Below, piece after piece: positions 27,521 to 36,520 of a stretch of DNA of 64,000 bases. The position numbers and the translations under genes are program-made. The notes below the pieces were generated by a model. It ran no database searches and had not been told where the DNA came from. It saw only the letters and a program-made list of their open reading frames with translations. Numbering within the stretch: the stretch's first letter is position 1; each line of letters begins with the position of its first letter. The stretch is from Parvibaculum sp. (lineage in GTDB: Bacteria > Pseudomonadota > Alphaproteobacteria > Parvibaculales > Parvibaculaceae), in NCBI GenBank assembly GCA_019635955.1, contig JAHBYL010000005.1, forward strand, positions 33,843 to 97,842, read 5' to 3'.

Positions 27521-27853
27521 TTGGCAGACCCAAAAAAAGCCGCCGAAGCCGAGGCGGAGATTTTCAGGAACCCGGTCCAGCGCCGGGCGTGGGTGAACTT
27601 TCAACTCAAGATTCGGGGCCTCTCTTTCGCCGCGCTCGCAAGGCAGGAAGGTGTTGTTCCGCAGGCGGTGTCCGCCGCCCTCGCCTCCCCATCCCGCGAA
27701 CTTGAAGAGGCGATTGCAGCCGCCGTTGAGCGCCCGGTTGAAATCCTCTTTCCCGAGCGCTTCATCGACGGCCGGCGGATCGCCCCGACACGCGACCGCA
27801 AGCGTAGCAGCGGCGGCGACCTTCGCAATGTTCAAATTGCCGGGGCGCGCTGA
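27521..27853 (+). CDS. Ner-like DNA-binding protein
   Basis: The 110-residue product has a Nlp/Ner-type helix-turn-helix: VNFQLKIRGLSFAALARQEGVVPQAVSAAL, then EEAIAAAVERPVEILFPERF. In Mu, Ner shuts down early transcription and repressor synthesis during lytic growth. It is the first rightward gene, start TTG 27521. The tail after the HTH (residues ~80-110) is Arg-rich. The next gene starts 2 bases after its stop. Confidence 0.8.
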   Translation: MADPKKAAEAEAEIFRNPVQRRAWVNFQLKIRGLSFAALARQEGVVPQAVSAALASPSRELEEAIAAAVERPVEILFPERFIDGRRIAPTRDRKRSSGGDLRNVQIAGAR

Positions 27854-27854
27854 C

Positions 27855-28349
27855 ATGGCCCGCCGCCCCTCGCCGCACGTCACCTCGCCAAACCAGCCTG
27901 GCTTCTTCGACCGGCCGGGCGCGATCCTCGAAGGCGCCGCCCTTTCTACCGCGATTCGCGAGGCCGTGGCCGACGCCCTGGCCTTCGCCAAAGCACAAGG
28001 CCGTGACCGTTTCGCGGTCGCTTCCGATATGTCCCGCCTCCTCGGCCGCGACATGACGAAGAACATGCTCGACCGCTATGCCGCGCCCATCGCCGACGAA
28101 TGGCGGCTGCCGCTGGAAGCGCTCCCCGCGCTTATCCGTGCGACGGGGGACACGCGGCTTGTGACGCTCATCGCCGACGCCTGCGGCTTCAAGGCATTGC
28201 CAGGGGAAGCAACCGCCGTCGCCGAACTCGTGACCCTTGAACTCCAGCAACGTGCGCTCGCCTCGCGGATCGCCGCCGCGAAAAAGAACCTCCCGCAACA
28301 GGCGCTCGATTGGGCCGAACGCGAAGCCGAAGCGAGGGGCCAGCAATGA
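27855..28349 (+). CDS. Early phage protein of unknown function
   Basis: The 164-residue product is Ala-rich and helical. A segment FAVASDMSRLLGRDMTKNMLDRYAAPIADEWRLPLEALPALIRAT looks like a helical DNA-binding region of the kind found in small early genes of alphaproteobacterial Mu-like phages. ATG 27855 lies 2 bases past the Ner-like stop. It overlaps the next gene by ATGA. I do not assign a function. Confidence 0.75.
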   Translation: MARRPSPHVTSPNQPGFFDRPGAILEGAALSTAIREAVADALAFAKAQGRDRFAVASDMSRLLGRDMTKNMLDRYAAPIADEWRLPLEALPALIRATGDTRLVTLIADACGFKALPGEATAVAELVTLELQQRALASRIAAAKKNLPQQALDWAEREAEARGQQ

Positions 28350-28738
28350 AACTCGTGAACGGCATGCCGGTCGATACAGAACAGCGCCGCGTCTACATCA
28401 TTTGCGAAATATTTTTCGGTGCCATCGCCCAACCGAAAGATGTCGCCGATGCCAAGCTTGCCGCGCGGGTGGTTGCCGCGAGCGACGCCGCCGCCGGCTA
28501 CGCGCTGACGCTTGGCGCGAATATCGGCGCCGATGCCTTCGGCCTCGACATATTAGCCGAGTCTGGAACCACAACGGATTTCCGCCGCGCTGACGCGCTG
28601 GCGCAACATCTCTATGGGCTCGGCTACAAGGCTTTGGGCGACGACCGTTGCGGTTTTGTGTACGAGCTCGCGAAGGCAATTCGAAAATACGATGCGGTGG
28701 CGGGGTTCTCGCTCGTAAAAGCGGGAGGTCAGCAATGA
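28346..28738 (+). CDS. Early phage protein of unknown function
   Basis: 130 residues, acidic and Ala-rich (VADAKLAARVVAASDAAAGYALTLGANIG), no recognised motif and no membrane segment. Overlaps its neighbours by ATGA on both sides, so it is translated with the gene before it and with the transposase after it. Confidence 0.7.
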   Translation: MKLVNGMPVDTEQRRVYIICEIFFGAIAQPKDVADAKLAARVVAASDAAAGYALTLGANIGADAFGLDILAESGTTTDFRRADALAQHLYGLGYKALGDDRCGFVYELAKAIRKYDAVAGFSLVKAGGQQ

Positions 28739-30834
28739 AGAGCTGGCTTACCGCATCCCAATTGGCCGACCTCAAGATACCCGGCCTTCCAGCCTCGAAG
28801 TTCCGCGTCATCGAGCGCGCGCGCCGCGAAAAATGGGCCTGCCGCAAGCGCGCGGATCGCGGCGGCGGCAGCGAATATTGCGTCCAATCGCTTTTGAAAT
28901 CGCTGCCGGAAGGTGCGCGGCGCTCGCTCTTGAAGGCGGTGATCGACACATCGGACGATCTTCCGGTGCCCGCGAAGCCTTGCCGCTCTATCGAGCTGGC
29001 CGCCACCGCCTCGCCGCTCGCCGACTGGCAGCTCCGTTGCGCGGAAGCCCGCGCCGCGCTCCTTCTCGAAGTCGAGCGGCTAGCCTGTTTCGCCGGCATC
29101 GAAGCCGCGATTGAGGAAGTCGTCCATCTCGCGGCAGCGGGCGAGCTGCGGCCCGATCTGCAAGAGCTGGTGGCCGCCGCCAACGCGCGTCCCGGCAAAG
29201 AGGGAAAGCGCGCGCTCTCGATACGGACAATCAAGCGCTGGCGCAGCCTTCACGGCGCGGGCGGTATCGAAGCCCTGACGCCCTCTGCGCCGCCACCTGC
29301 CGCTCCACCGGTATGGGGTGCCGCCCTGCTCAAGCTCTACAACACGCCGACGAAGCGCAGCCTAGCCGCGATCATCGAAGAAGACCTTCCCGCCGCACTG
29401 CCGGAAGGCGTTCCCTGCCCCGATTATCACGCCGCCCGCCGCTTCCTCGCGCGCGTCTCCGTCGTGGATCGCGAGCGCGGCCGTCACGGGCCGAACGGGC
29501 TCCTGAAATTCAAGGGCTTCAAGCGGCGCTCGACGGAAGGGCTGCAACCGCTCGATGTCGTTACGGCCGACGGCCACAGCTTCAAGGCCGATGTCGCCCA
29601 TCCCGTTCACGGCAAGCCGTTCCGGCCGGAAGTCTGCGCACTGCAAGATGTGACGACGCGCTATGTCTTCGGCTGGAGCACGGGCATCGCGGAAAGCTCC
29701 CATGTCGTCATGGACTCGATCCGTCATGGCGTTTCGTCCCTCGGCCTCTTCGCGCTCTTCTATACCGACAACGGCTCCGGCTTTGTCGCCAAGGCGATGA
29801 CGGCCGAGGTAACAGGCTTCTTGTCGCGGCTGGGTGCGACGCCGGACAACTCGCTCCCCGGCCGCGCTCAGTCGCGCGGCAAGATCGAGCGCCTGCAATC
29901 CACGCTCTGGAAGCGAGCGGCGCGGAAGCTGCCGAGCTATTCCGGCCGGGACATGGACGGCGAGGCTCGCCGCAAAGTCGTGAAGCTCATCACGAAAGAC
30001 CTCAGGGAACGCGGTGCAAGCCGCTTCCTGATCGGCTGGCAAGACTTCCTCGACTTCTGCACGGCGGCGGTCGAAGCCTACAACAACCGGCCTCATCGAA
30101 TGCTCAAGCGCATCCGCGACGAAGCGACCGGAAAGCTCCGCCACCAATCGCCCGCCGAAGCGCTCAAAGAGCATCGCGCGAACGGATGGGCGCCAGCCAC
30201 GCTGGCGCCGGAAGCGATGATTGATCTCTGGCGGCCCTACGAAATCCGCTCGACACAGCGCGGCGAGGTTCGCCTGCCCTGGGGAACCTATTTCGCACAA
30301 GAGCTTGTGCCCTTCGGCGGCGAGAAGGTGCGCGTCGGATACGACGTTCACGACGGCTCGAAAGTCTGGGTCCGCACTCTGGATGACGGCCGCCTCATCT
30401 GTGTGGCCGAACGCGATGGCAATGTGATTGCCGAACAGCCCGCTTCCAAGGTCGAGCATGCGCGTCAGCGCCGTGCGGAAGGTCGCCTCCGCCTTCTCAA
30501 TCAGCATGCCGAAGACGTGCGCGCGGAACTTGGTCAGCCGCTTATCGAGCTTGTGGCGGAAGAAGATTTCAGCCCTGCGCTCCAGCAGCGACAGCGGGAA
30601 ATCGAGGCGGAACTTCTTCACCCCATCCCGACCGCGCCGGATGCGGCTGTTCACCAACTCGAAACCCGCCGCACACGCTTCCTTCGTGCGCTCGATATCG
30701 AAGCGCGGACGGACGCAGGCGAGCCGGTCAGCGCAGAGGACGAGCGCTGGCACAGCGTCTACAGCACCCAGCCCGAGTACCGGGCCACCCGACACATCTA
30801 TGAGGATTTCGGCGCGGATGCGCTGGAAGCGTGA
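28735..30834 (+). CDS. Mu-type DDE transposase A
   Basis: MuA-like recombinase that pairs the phage ends and carries out strand transfer. 699 residues from ATG 28735. An N-terminal winged-helix part (WLTASQLADLKIPGLPASKF) is followed by an end-binding region and the catalytic core: D279 in TADGHSF, D345 in YTDNGSGF, E385 in RGKIERL. The C-terminal beta-barrel region is LWRPYEIRSTQRGEVRLPWG in two parts. The last third would contact the ATPase. All three acidic residues are present. Confidence 0.95.
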   Translation: MKSWLTASQLADLKIPGLPASKFRVIERARREKWACRKRADRGGGSEYCVQSLLKSLPEGARRSLLKAVIDTSDDLPVPAKPCRSIELAATASPLADWQLRCAEARAALLLEVERLACFAGIEAAIEEVVHLAAAGELRPDLQELVAAANARPGKEGKRALSIRTIKRWRSLHGAGGIEALTPSAPPPAAPPVWGAALLKLYNTPTKRSLAAIIEEDLPAALPEGVPCPDYHAARRFLARVSVVDRERGRHGPNGLLKFKGFKRRSTEGLQPLDVVTADGHSFKADVAHPVHGKPFRPEVCALQDVTTRYVFGWSTGIAESSHVVMDSIRHGVSSLGLFALFYTDNGSGFVAKAMTAEVTGFLSRLGATPDNSLPGRAQSRGKIERLQSTLWKRAARKLPSYSGRDMDGEARRKVVKLITKDLRERGASRFLIGWQDFLDFCTAAVEAYNNRPHRMLKRIRDEATGKLRHQSPAEALKEHRANGWAPATLAPEAMIDLWRPYEIRSTQRGEVRLPWGTYFAQELVPFGGEKVRVGYDVHDGSKVWVRTLDDGRLICVAERDGNVIAEQPASKVEHARQRRAEGRLRLLNQHAEDVRAELGQPLIELVAEEDFSPALQQRQREIEAELLHPIPTAPDAAVHQLETRRTRFLRALDIEARTDAGEPVSAEDERWHSVYSTQPEYRATRHIYEDFGADALEA

Positions 30835-30903
30835 GGAAGAGAAAAGGCGCTGCCCGCCGGAAACGGACAACGCCCTTAGTCAACAACCCTTGAGGCCAGA
30901 AGA

Positions 30904-31650
30904 ATGACAAAATCGACTACTGCCGTCAACACCGCACCGACAATCGCACCGCTCCGCAACGTGACCTTGCTCGCCGAGCTTGTCGAGCGCGTGCAGAATC
31001 GCGCGCCGAACCTGCCGGGCATGGCGACTTTCAGCGGGCCGTCAGGCTACGGAAAAAGCAACGCGGCCATGTATGCCGCCAATCGCTTTCGCGCCTATCA
31101 CGTCGAGGTGCGCAGCGTCTGGACGCGGAAAAATCTCTGCCTCGCGATCCTGCACGAGATGGGACTGACGCAGCCCGCCAATACGGTCGCCGGCATGGTC
31201 GATCAAATAGGCGATCAGCTTGCCCGCTCCCAGCGTCCACTTCTCGTGGACGAAGCCGACTACCTTGTGAAGAAAAGCCTGATCGAGGTCATTCGCGACA
31301 TCTACGAGGCGTCCCAGGCTACGGTCATCCTCATCGGAGAGGAGAACCTTCCGAGCGCGCTGAAACGCTGGGAGCGTGTCCACGGCCGCATGCTCGACTG
31401 GATACAGGCACAACCGGCGTCCCTTTCCGACACCCGCCACCTCTCCAAGGTCTACTGCCCTGGCATCGAACTCGCCGACGATCTCACGGCGGAAGCGCAT
31501 GCGAAGGCGCGGGGCAGCGTTCGTCGCGTCTGCGTCAATCTCGACCGCATCCGCGAGAAAGCTTCGACACTCGGCAAGCAACGGATGACGCTCGCCGACT
31601 TCCCCGCCGACGCCTTCTTCACCGGCGAGCCGCCGGCCGGGAGGCTGTAA
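30904..31650 (+). CDS. Mu-type transposition ATPase B
   Basis: MuB-like AAA+ ATPase that binds target DNA, activates the transposase and gives target immunity. The 248-residue product has Walker A GPSGYGKS at residues 45-52 and Walker B PLLVDEAD around D116. It lies 69 bases after the transposase, starting at ATG 30904 with an AAGAAG just before. It is shorter than Mu B (312 residues) and lacks an obvious N-terminal HTH extension. Confidence 0.92.
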   Translation: MTKSTTAVNTAPTIAPLRNVTLLAELVERVQNRAPNLPGMATFSGPSGYGKSNAAMYAANRFRAYHVEVRSVWTRKNLCLAILHEMGLTQPANTVAGMVDQIGDQLARSQRPLLVDEADYLVKKSLIEVIRDIYEASQATVILIGEENLPSALKRWERVHGRMLDWIQAQPASLSDTRHLSKVYCPGIELADDLTAEAHAKARGSVRRVCVNLDRIREKASTLGKQRMTLADFPADAFFTGEPPAGRL

Positions 31651-32282
31651 TGGCGAGAAAAGCCGCTCACCTCACGATGAAGCGCGGCACGGCGACCGGA
31701 CGGCAGGCCGTCTGGGAGGTCATCCGGCAGCTTCGCGAATTCTCGCTCAACGATCTTTGGCATCATACGAAACAGGAGCGGGACACGATCCGCACCTATC
31801 TCACCGCGCTTCGTCGCGGCGGCTATGTCGAGGAGGCGGGCGTCAAACCCGCATCCAATGGGATTGTCGGCAGCAAGCACGCCAACGCCAACCCGATGAA
31901 AGTCTTTCGCCTCGCGCGGGACATCGGCGTGGAAGCGCCGCGCCTCAAGCGCGACGGAACGCCCTGCGAGCAGGGCCTCGCGCAAGAGGCCATGTGGCGG
32001 ACGATGAAGCGACTGAGCGATTTCACATTCCGCGATCTCGCCGTCATGTCGCGCACCGAAGACGTGCCGGTCACCGAAGCGGCGGCAAAGGATTACGTGA
32101 GGCACCTCGCCGCAGCCGGCTACCTCCTGACGGTGGAAGAGGGCAACGCGCATCGGCTTTCCTCCTATCGCTTCGTGAAGTCCCGCAACACCGGCCCGCG
32201 CGCCCCGATGATCCAGCGATTGAAAACCGTCTTCGACGCGAACCTCTGCGAAATCGTCTGGCAGGAGGATGTTTCGGAATGA
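31650..32282 (+). CDS. Early protein with two winged-helix-like segments
   Basis: The 210-residue protein has two similar blocks: AVWEVIRQLREFSLNDLWHHTKQERDTIRTYLTALRRGGYV and, later, MWRTMKRLSDFTFRDLAVM...DYVRHLAAAGYLL. Both resemble winged helix-turn-helix domains, so it may bind DNA. Such a gene is common right after MuB in Mu-like prophages of Alphaproteobacteria. The ATG overlaps the MuB stop by one base. Confidence 0.75.
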   Translation: MARKAAHLTMKRGTATGRQAVWEVIRQLREFSLNDLWHHTKQERDTIRTYLTALRRGGYVEEAGVKPASNGIVGSKHANANPMKVFRLARDIGVEAPRLKRDGTPCEQGLAQEAMWRTMKRLSDFTFRDLAVMSRTEDVPVTEAAAKDYVRHLAAAGYLLTVEEGNAHRLSSYRFVKSRNTGPRAPMIQRLKTVFDANLCEIVWQEDVSE

Positions 32283-32668
32283 CTTCCTCCATCGAAAAGG
32301 CGCGCGAGGCTTGGGGCGGCGAATTGCCGGAATGGGTTGAAGCCCTCGCGCGCGAATGCGATGCGCACGGTCAGCGCGCTACGGCCTCTCGCATCGGATA
32401 CTCGCAGACAGTCGTCAATCATGTGTTGTCGAACAAGTATGGCCAGAGCGGCGAGGCGACGGCGCGAGGAAAGTTGTCGGCCGTCGAAATGGCCGTGCGC
32501 GGCACGCTCCTTCAGCAGTCCGTCACCTGCCCGCTTCTCGGCGAAATCCCGGCCGACCGCTGCAACGAAAACCAGAAGGCGCCGTGGGCCTCTCACAATC
32601 CAACCCGAGTCTTGCTGTACCGCGCATGCCGAAACGGCTGCGTCAACTCAAGGATCAAGCCGAAATGA
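32279..32668 (+). CDS. Early phage protein, possible HTH
   Basis: 129 residues. The middle, ATASRIGYSQTVVNHVLSNKYGQSG, could be a helix-turn-helix and resembles XRE-like proteins of Mu-like phages that may regulate early genes. Several Cys near the C-terminus (TCPLLGE, DRCNEN, CRNGCVNS) could bind metal. ATGA overlap with both neighbours. Confidence 0.72.
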   Translation: MTSSIEKAREAWGGELPEWVEALARECDAHGQRATASRIGYSQTVVNHVLSNKYGQSGEATARGKLSAVEMAVRGTLLQQSVTCPLLGEIPADRCNENQKAPWASHNPTRVLLYRACRNGCVNSRIKPK

Positions 32669-32892
32669 CAATCGCATCGGAAATCAGGAATGCGACCGGC
32701 GCAATGGTATCCCGCATGCGCGCAGGAACCGTGTCGGACAAATACCTCGACGCATGGGGCGAAGTCATGTCTGCCCTCGCCGAACAGGTCGCCCAGCTCG
32801 AAGGCATGCAAGTGCCTCATCCCGCGCGGATCGTGAACAGCGACTTGCCGCCCGGCATCGTCTCGCTTCTCAAGGAAAGGAAAAGAGCATGA
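32665..32892 (+). CDS. Small early phage protein
   Basis: 75 residues (MTIASEIRNATGAMVSRMRAG...), helical, no recognised domain. ATGA overlap on both ends. No function assigned. Confidence 0.65.
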   Translation: MTIASEIRNATGAMVSRMRAGTVSDKYLDAWGEVMSALAEQVAQLEGMQVPHPARIVNSDLPPGIVSLLKERKRA

Positions 32893-33071
32893 GCGATATT
32901 CCCAGCGCGAAAGCCCTCGTGAAGAAGGCTCATAGCCTTCTTCAGGCCATCCAGATAGCCGAAGCCGAACAGGATCGCCGTCTTCCATTTGCGGCCGATG
33001 TGAGCAGCTTTCTCGAAGAAGCTCGAACCTTCCTCAACAGCACCGACGACGAAGATGGAGGAGCGGCATGA
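32889..33071 (+). CDS. Small early phage protein
   Basis: 60 residues, MSDIPSAKALVKKAHSLLQA then an acidic end (NSTDDEDGGAA). Predicted helical. Overlaps by ATGA with both neighbours. No function assigned. Confidence 0.65.
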   Translation: MSDIPSAKALVKKAHSLLQAIQIAEAEQDRRLPFAADVSSFLEEARTFLNSTDDEDGGAA

Positions 33072-33355
33072 GCGATATCGTCGATGTCGTCAGCGTTTCT
33101 GAACGCATCCTGGGCGAGGGCACGCGCGGCGAAACCAGCGTCTCGAACTTGGAGCTGCGGGCGATGGCGCGCGCCATTCTCGACCTGCGCACGCGCCTCG
33201 GCTATGGCGCGCGCGCCCTCCACTACATCGACCGCCTCGCCGAAGACCGCTCACCCGAGCGGCAACGCGACGCAACGGAAGCGCTTCTCACCTTCGAGAG
33301 CGTGCTCATCGAGGCGGGATGCCTGGAGGCCGCACATGCCGGCAATGCTCTCTAG
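33068..33355 (+). CDS. Small early phage protein
   Basis: 95 residues, starts MSDIVDVVSVSERILGEG and is mostly helical, with Arg/Glu-rich LAEDRSPERQRDATEALL. Starts by ATGA overlap. No function assigned; the next gene begins inside its last codons. Confidence 0.65.
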   Translation: MSDIVDVVSVSERILGEGTRGETSVSNLELRAMARAILDLRTRLGYGARALHYIDRLAEDRSPERQRDATEALLTFESVLIEAGCLEAAHAGNAL

Positions 33356-33566
33356 CGCGTTCGAAGCGCTCGATCACTACGCGGCGGTGACGTTCGTCAC
33401 GCTTCGCGATCTCTGCCGTCACATCCGTGCCGCCCGCGCGGAACGCATCGAAGCCCAGCGGCGGGCCAAGGAGGCCCGGCGCCGCAAGACCGAATACGAG
33501 CGCATCCACTACACCGCGCTCGCGGTCCATCTTCAAAACACCTCTCGCACAAGGAACATCCGATGA
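33336..33566 (+). CDS. Small basic early phage protein
   Basis: 76 residues from ATG 33336, overlapping the gene before by 20 bases (ATG 33345 is an alternative). The middle is strongly basic (RHIRAARAERIEAQRRAKEARRRK). Could bind nucleic acid; no domain recognised. Confidence 0.55.
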   Translation: MPAMLSSAFEALDHYAAVTFVTLRDLCRHIRAARAERIEAQRRAKEARRRKTEYERIHYTALAVHLQNTSRTRNIR

Positions 33567-34273
33567 AGCCCGCATTTCCTCCGTCAGTCGTCACCATCGG
33601 TGGCAACGATTGCATGATCGACCGCACCGGCAAGTACACACCTATCGAACTTGTGAAGCCGGAGGAGCGTCTCGAAGACGATCTCGTCCGTCTCCTTTTC
33701 GCCCGCGCGATCGGCGTCTTCAACACGCTCTGCGCCTTCAAGACGCAGGCTTTCGAGAACATGGACGCCTTTCAGGATTTGCTCGCCGAGAAATACGGGC
33801 TCAAGCGGCGCGGCGGACCGAAAGGCAATGTGACCTTTTCAAGCTATGACGGCCGCCTGCAAGTCATGATCCGCGTTTCGGATATTCTGAGCTTCGGCCC
33901 GGAACTCCAGACCGCCAAGGAAATCTGCGACGAATGCCTGATCGAGTGGGGCGCGAGCGCGCCGCCCGTCATCCGCGATCTTATCCAGGACGCATTCAAG
34001 ACGGGCAAAGCCGGGCAGGTTTCCCGCGACCAGATTTTCCGGCTCCTCCGCACCGAGCACGACGACGCTCGCTGGAAACGGATGCAGGACGCGCTCCGCG
34101 CCGCGATTCGCGTCGATAGCAGCAAGTCCTATATCCATTTCCGCTTCCGGCCGCATGCGAATGCGAATTGGGTCACGCTGTCTCTCGACATCGCGGCCGT
34201 GCCGCTGGCCGGAGACGAGCGCACTGATTGGAAGGCGATTGCCGATGCCCTCAGCCTTGGGAGGGCGGCATGA
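33563..34273 (+). CDS. DUF3164 family phage protein
   Basis: The 236-residue product matches DUF3164, a family found in the early region of most Mu-like phages. Recognisable parts are DRTGKYTPIELVKPEERLEDDLV near the start and then ICDECLIEW, IRDLIQDAFKTGKAGQVSRDQIFRLL, and SYIHFRFR near the end. Its role is unknown. ATGA overlap with both neighbours. Confidence 0.85.
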   Translation: MKPAFPPSVVTIGGNDCMIDRTGKYTPIELVKPEERLEDDLVRLLFARAIGVFNTLCAFKTQAFENMDAFQDLLAEKYGLKRRGGPKGNVTFSSYDGRLQVMIRVSDILSFGPELQTAKEICDECLIEWGASAPPVIRDLIQDAFKTGKAGQVSRDQIFRLLRTEHDDARWKRMQDALRAAIRVDSSKSYIHFRFRPHANANWVTLSLDIAAVPLAGDERTDWKAIADALSLGRAA

Positions 34274-34656
34274 GCGGGAAAGCTTCGTCTTTCGCCAACT
34301 TCACGCCAGCGCGCGACGTGGCTCCACTATTCGCCGACGCACACCACGCCCGTATTATCTGCCTGCCTTCTGGCCGGCAGCTCTACATGGCTTGTTCCGG
34401 CATGGACGCGGACGGCGAACTCGAAGACATCGTTTCGGTGCTTGCGGCACTCGATCTCGATGAGAAAATCCTTCAACCGTTCCGCGAAGCGGCAGAGGCG
34501 GGCGAGCGCGTACGCAACTCTGTCCGCGCCATCCGCGACCTGTTGCCGGACACGCTCCAGCCTGGCGATCTCGACGACACGCTTGTCGAGCTGGGCCTCC
34601 TCGCCGCAAGCCGCCGCCTCAACTGGGCGGCCTTCGCCGCGCTTCTCGAAGACTAG
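34270..34656 (+). CDS. Early phage protein of unknown function
   Basis: 128 residues, acidic. Contains LPSGRQLYMACSGMDADGELEDIVSVL and a helical second half. Starts by ATGA overlap from DUF3164. Nothing recognised. Confidence 0.65.
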   Translation: MSGKASSFANFTPARDVAPLFADAHHARIICLPSGRQLYMACSGMDADGELEDIVSVLAALDLDEKILQPFREAAEAGERVRNSVRAIRDLLPDTLQPGDLDDTLVELGLLAASRRLNWAAFAALLED

Positions 34657-34667
34657 GACTACCGGAA

Positions 34668-35165
34668 ATGACGGAGCGGCAGATTAGCGCATTGCTGGAG
34701 GCCGAGAACGCCGCCACGAAGGAGGCGGCGAAGTTCGCCTCCTTCGACGAGGCGGCGCGGGAAATCCGCGAGACGTTCATCGCGACTTGCCGCGATCTCG
34801 CCGCCTCGAAGCAGGAAGCGAAAATGCTCCAGGCGAAAGGACCGAACGAGCTGGAGCCTTATGCGGCCTTCGTCCTTCGGGAGCATACCAATCGCCTCTT
34901 CGCTGCCGTGGGCGCCCTGCTCGTGGACATGCGCCTCCACGAAGCCCAAGCCGTTCTATCCACCATCGACATGATCGTCGAGCTGTCGCGCGACGAGGGC
35001 TTCCGCGATGAGCTTGCCGAACGCCTCAATCTCTATGAGAGCGCGCTTGCCGACATGCGGCGGCAAACATCGCCGCTGACCGGCGAGGAAATTCGGATGG
35101 CGCGTTCCGTCGCGCGCACTTTGCGCCAGCGCGAAGAACGCCTTCAGCAGGGAGAACGAAAATGA
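34668..35165 (+). CDS. Early phage protein, coiled-coil-like
   Basis: 165 residues of almost pure helix: ALLEAENAATKEAAKFASFDEAAREI then REEHTN-type repeats and VARTLRQREERLQQGERK at the end. Likely a coiled coil. The role is unknown. It starts 12 bases after the preceding gene and overlaps the next by ATGA. Confidence 0.65.
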   Translation: MTERQISALLEAENAATKEAAKFASFDEAAREIRETFIATCRDLAASKQEAKMLQAKGPNELEPYAAFVLREHTNRLFAAVGALLVDMRLHEAQAVLSTIDMIVELSRDEGFRDELAERLNLYESALADMRRQTSPLTGEEIRMARSVARTLRQREERLQQGERK

Positions 35166-35422
35166 GCCGCCGCCAGCGCCGCAGGGGCCGCAAGGGCCGC
35201 TATCTGGACGCGCTCTCCGCGCACGACATGGCTCGCGTCGTCGCTGCGAATGCCGATCTTGCTGTCCTTCACAACCTCTTGCTCGACGACGGCTACAGCC
35301 TCGTTCCGTCGTCGCGGCCCTATCTCCGTGCGGATCGCACAGTGACGCTCCGCTTCGTCTGGCGCAAGCGTGAGCCCGGCGTGTCGCTCACCGTTGCCCG
35401 TTCCATCGTGGTGAGGATCTGA
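35162..35422 (+). CDS. Small basic early phage protein
   Basis: 86 residues with a very basic start (MSRRQRRRGRKGRYLDAL) and a beta-rich second half (SLVPSSRPYLRADRTVTLRF). Sits between ATGA and single-base overlaps. No function assigned. Confidence 0.62.
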   Translation: MSRRQRRRGRKGRYLDALSAHDMARVVAANADLAVLHNLLLDDGYSLVPSSRPYLRADRTVTLRFVWRKREPGVSLTVARSIVVRI

Positions 35423-36069
35423 TGCAACCCGCCGCCGATCTCCGCAAGAAGCTCTATGCGAAGCTTCATATCGCCAAGAAGCAGCTCGGTCTCGACGATG
35501 ATGCCTGGCGCGATCTCGCCGAACGCGTGACGGGCGAGCGTTCGCTGAAAGCGCTGGCCGATGACGAGCTGACCCGCCTTGTCGAGGAATGCCGGCGGCT
35601 CGGCTTCAAGCCCTCGCAGAAACGGAACAACGCGTCGAAGCCGCTCGCCGGCGGCAGGGAAATCCGCAAGGCTCGCGCGCTCTGGCTGTCGCTATGGCAC
35701 CTGGGCGTCATACCGGACCCGTCCGAAGAAGCGCTTGCGGGCTTTGCGCGGCGCGTAACAGGTGGAAAGGAACTCGGCCTCGCCGCCCTTCAATGGGTAA
35801 AAGGCGAGGACGCATACGCCCTCATCGAGGCGCTGAAGGAGCGCGCGATGCGGGACGGCGGCGTCAGTTGGTCGCCTTATCGCATGGGCGGGCGTGTCAT
35901 CGGCCACAATCCGCGCGGCCGGGTCATTGAGGCGCAATGCCGCATCCTCAAACAGGCAGGTGATTCGTGGCCGCGTGTTGATGTACATAGCCTCTCCGCC
36001 GTCAAGGCCGATGAGTTGATAGCGGTACTGGGGGAGAGGATCAGGCACATCCGGGGGGTTGGGGCATGA
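35422..36069 (+). CDS. gemA: GemA-like regulatory protein (Mu gp16, DUF1018)
   Basis: The 215-residue protein starts with the DUF1018 pattern: LRKKLYAKLHIAKKQLGLDDDAWRDLAERVTGERSLKAL in pieces, followed by LVEECRRLGF. GemA of Mu alters host gene expression and DNA supercoiling. The conserved placing just before mor supports the call. The C-terminal half is less conserved. Confidence 0.88.
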   Translation: MQPAADLRKKLYAKLHIAKKQLGLDDDAWRDLAERVTGERSLKALADDELTRLVEECRRLGFKPSQKRNNASKPLAGGREIRKARALWLSLWHLGVIPDPSEEALAGFARRVTGGKELGLAALQWVKGEDAYALIEALKERAMRDGGVSWSPYRMGGRVIGHNPRGRVIEAQCRILKQAGDSWPRVDVHSLSAVKADELIAVLGERIRHIRGVGA

Positions 36070-36488
36070 CGGATATCGACATTACGCAGGGCTGGCCGGA
36101 AAGCCTCCTGACCGTGAAGGAAAGCATCGGACTTGCGGCTACGCTGAGGCTTGTGGAAGCCTTCGGCGGCACCTCGTGCTACATCCCGGCAAAGGCCGAC
36201 GTGAGCAATCGCCTCGTTCAGGTCATCGGCGTGGACGCGACGGAGGCACTGATCCGCGACCTGGGCGCCGGCGCGTTCGATGTACCCGTCCTTGCGACGG
36301 CACGGCACAAGCGGCGGCTCATCATGCGCGCAAAGGGCACCGCGCGCGAAGTCGCCCGCAAGTTCGCGGTGACGGAACGCTGGGTCCGCTATGTCAGGGC
36401 CGACGAGCGGGGTAGCGTAGACGAACGCCAGATGGATATGTTCGGTTCGTCTCGCAACGCTGACCGCACCGGAAGCGCTTCCGACTAG
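36066..36488 (+). CDS. mor: Mor-family transcription activator
   Basis: Mor/C-type activator that turns on middle/late promoters. The 140-residue protein shows the conserved middle (ESIGLAATLRLVEAFGG, YIPAKADV) and a C-terminal HTH (RRLIMRAKGTAREVARKFAVTERWVRYV). No separate C gene is seen, so it may drive all late genes. ATGA overlap with gemA. Its last codons overlap the palindromic candidate activator site. Confidence 0.9.
   Translation: MTDIDITQGWPESLLTVKESIGLAATLRLVEAFGGTSCYIPAKADVSNRLVQVIGVDATEALIRDLGAGAFDVPVLATARHKRRLIMRAKGTAREVARKFAVTERWVRYVRADERGSVDERQMDMFGSSRNADRTGSASD
36469..36488 (+). promoter_or_regulatory. Candidate late-promoter activator site 1
   Basis: CCGGAAGCGCTTCCGACTAG contains a 14-bp palindrome (36470-36483). 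A copy with 19 of 20 bases equal lies at 43468. Both precede late gene blocks, 32 and 55 bases before the next start codon. Binding by the Mor homologue is inferred. Confidence 0.55.
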
Positions 36489-36520
36489 GTAAGAAGGCGC
36501 GCGGCGGCTTTCATGCCGCC

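Noticed and set aside
29362..30870. 502-codon minus-strand frame opposite the transposase
   Set aside because: Antisense shadow of the MuA-like gene, with no recognisable domain and no ribosome binding site.
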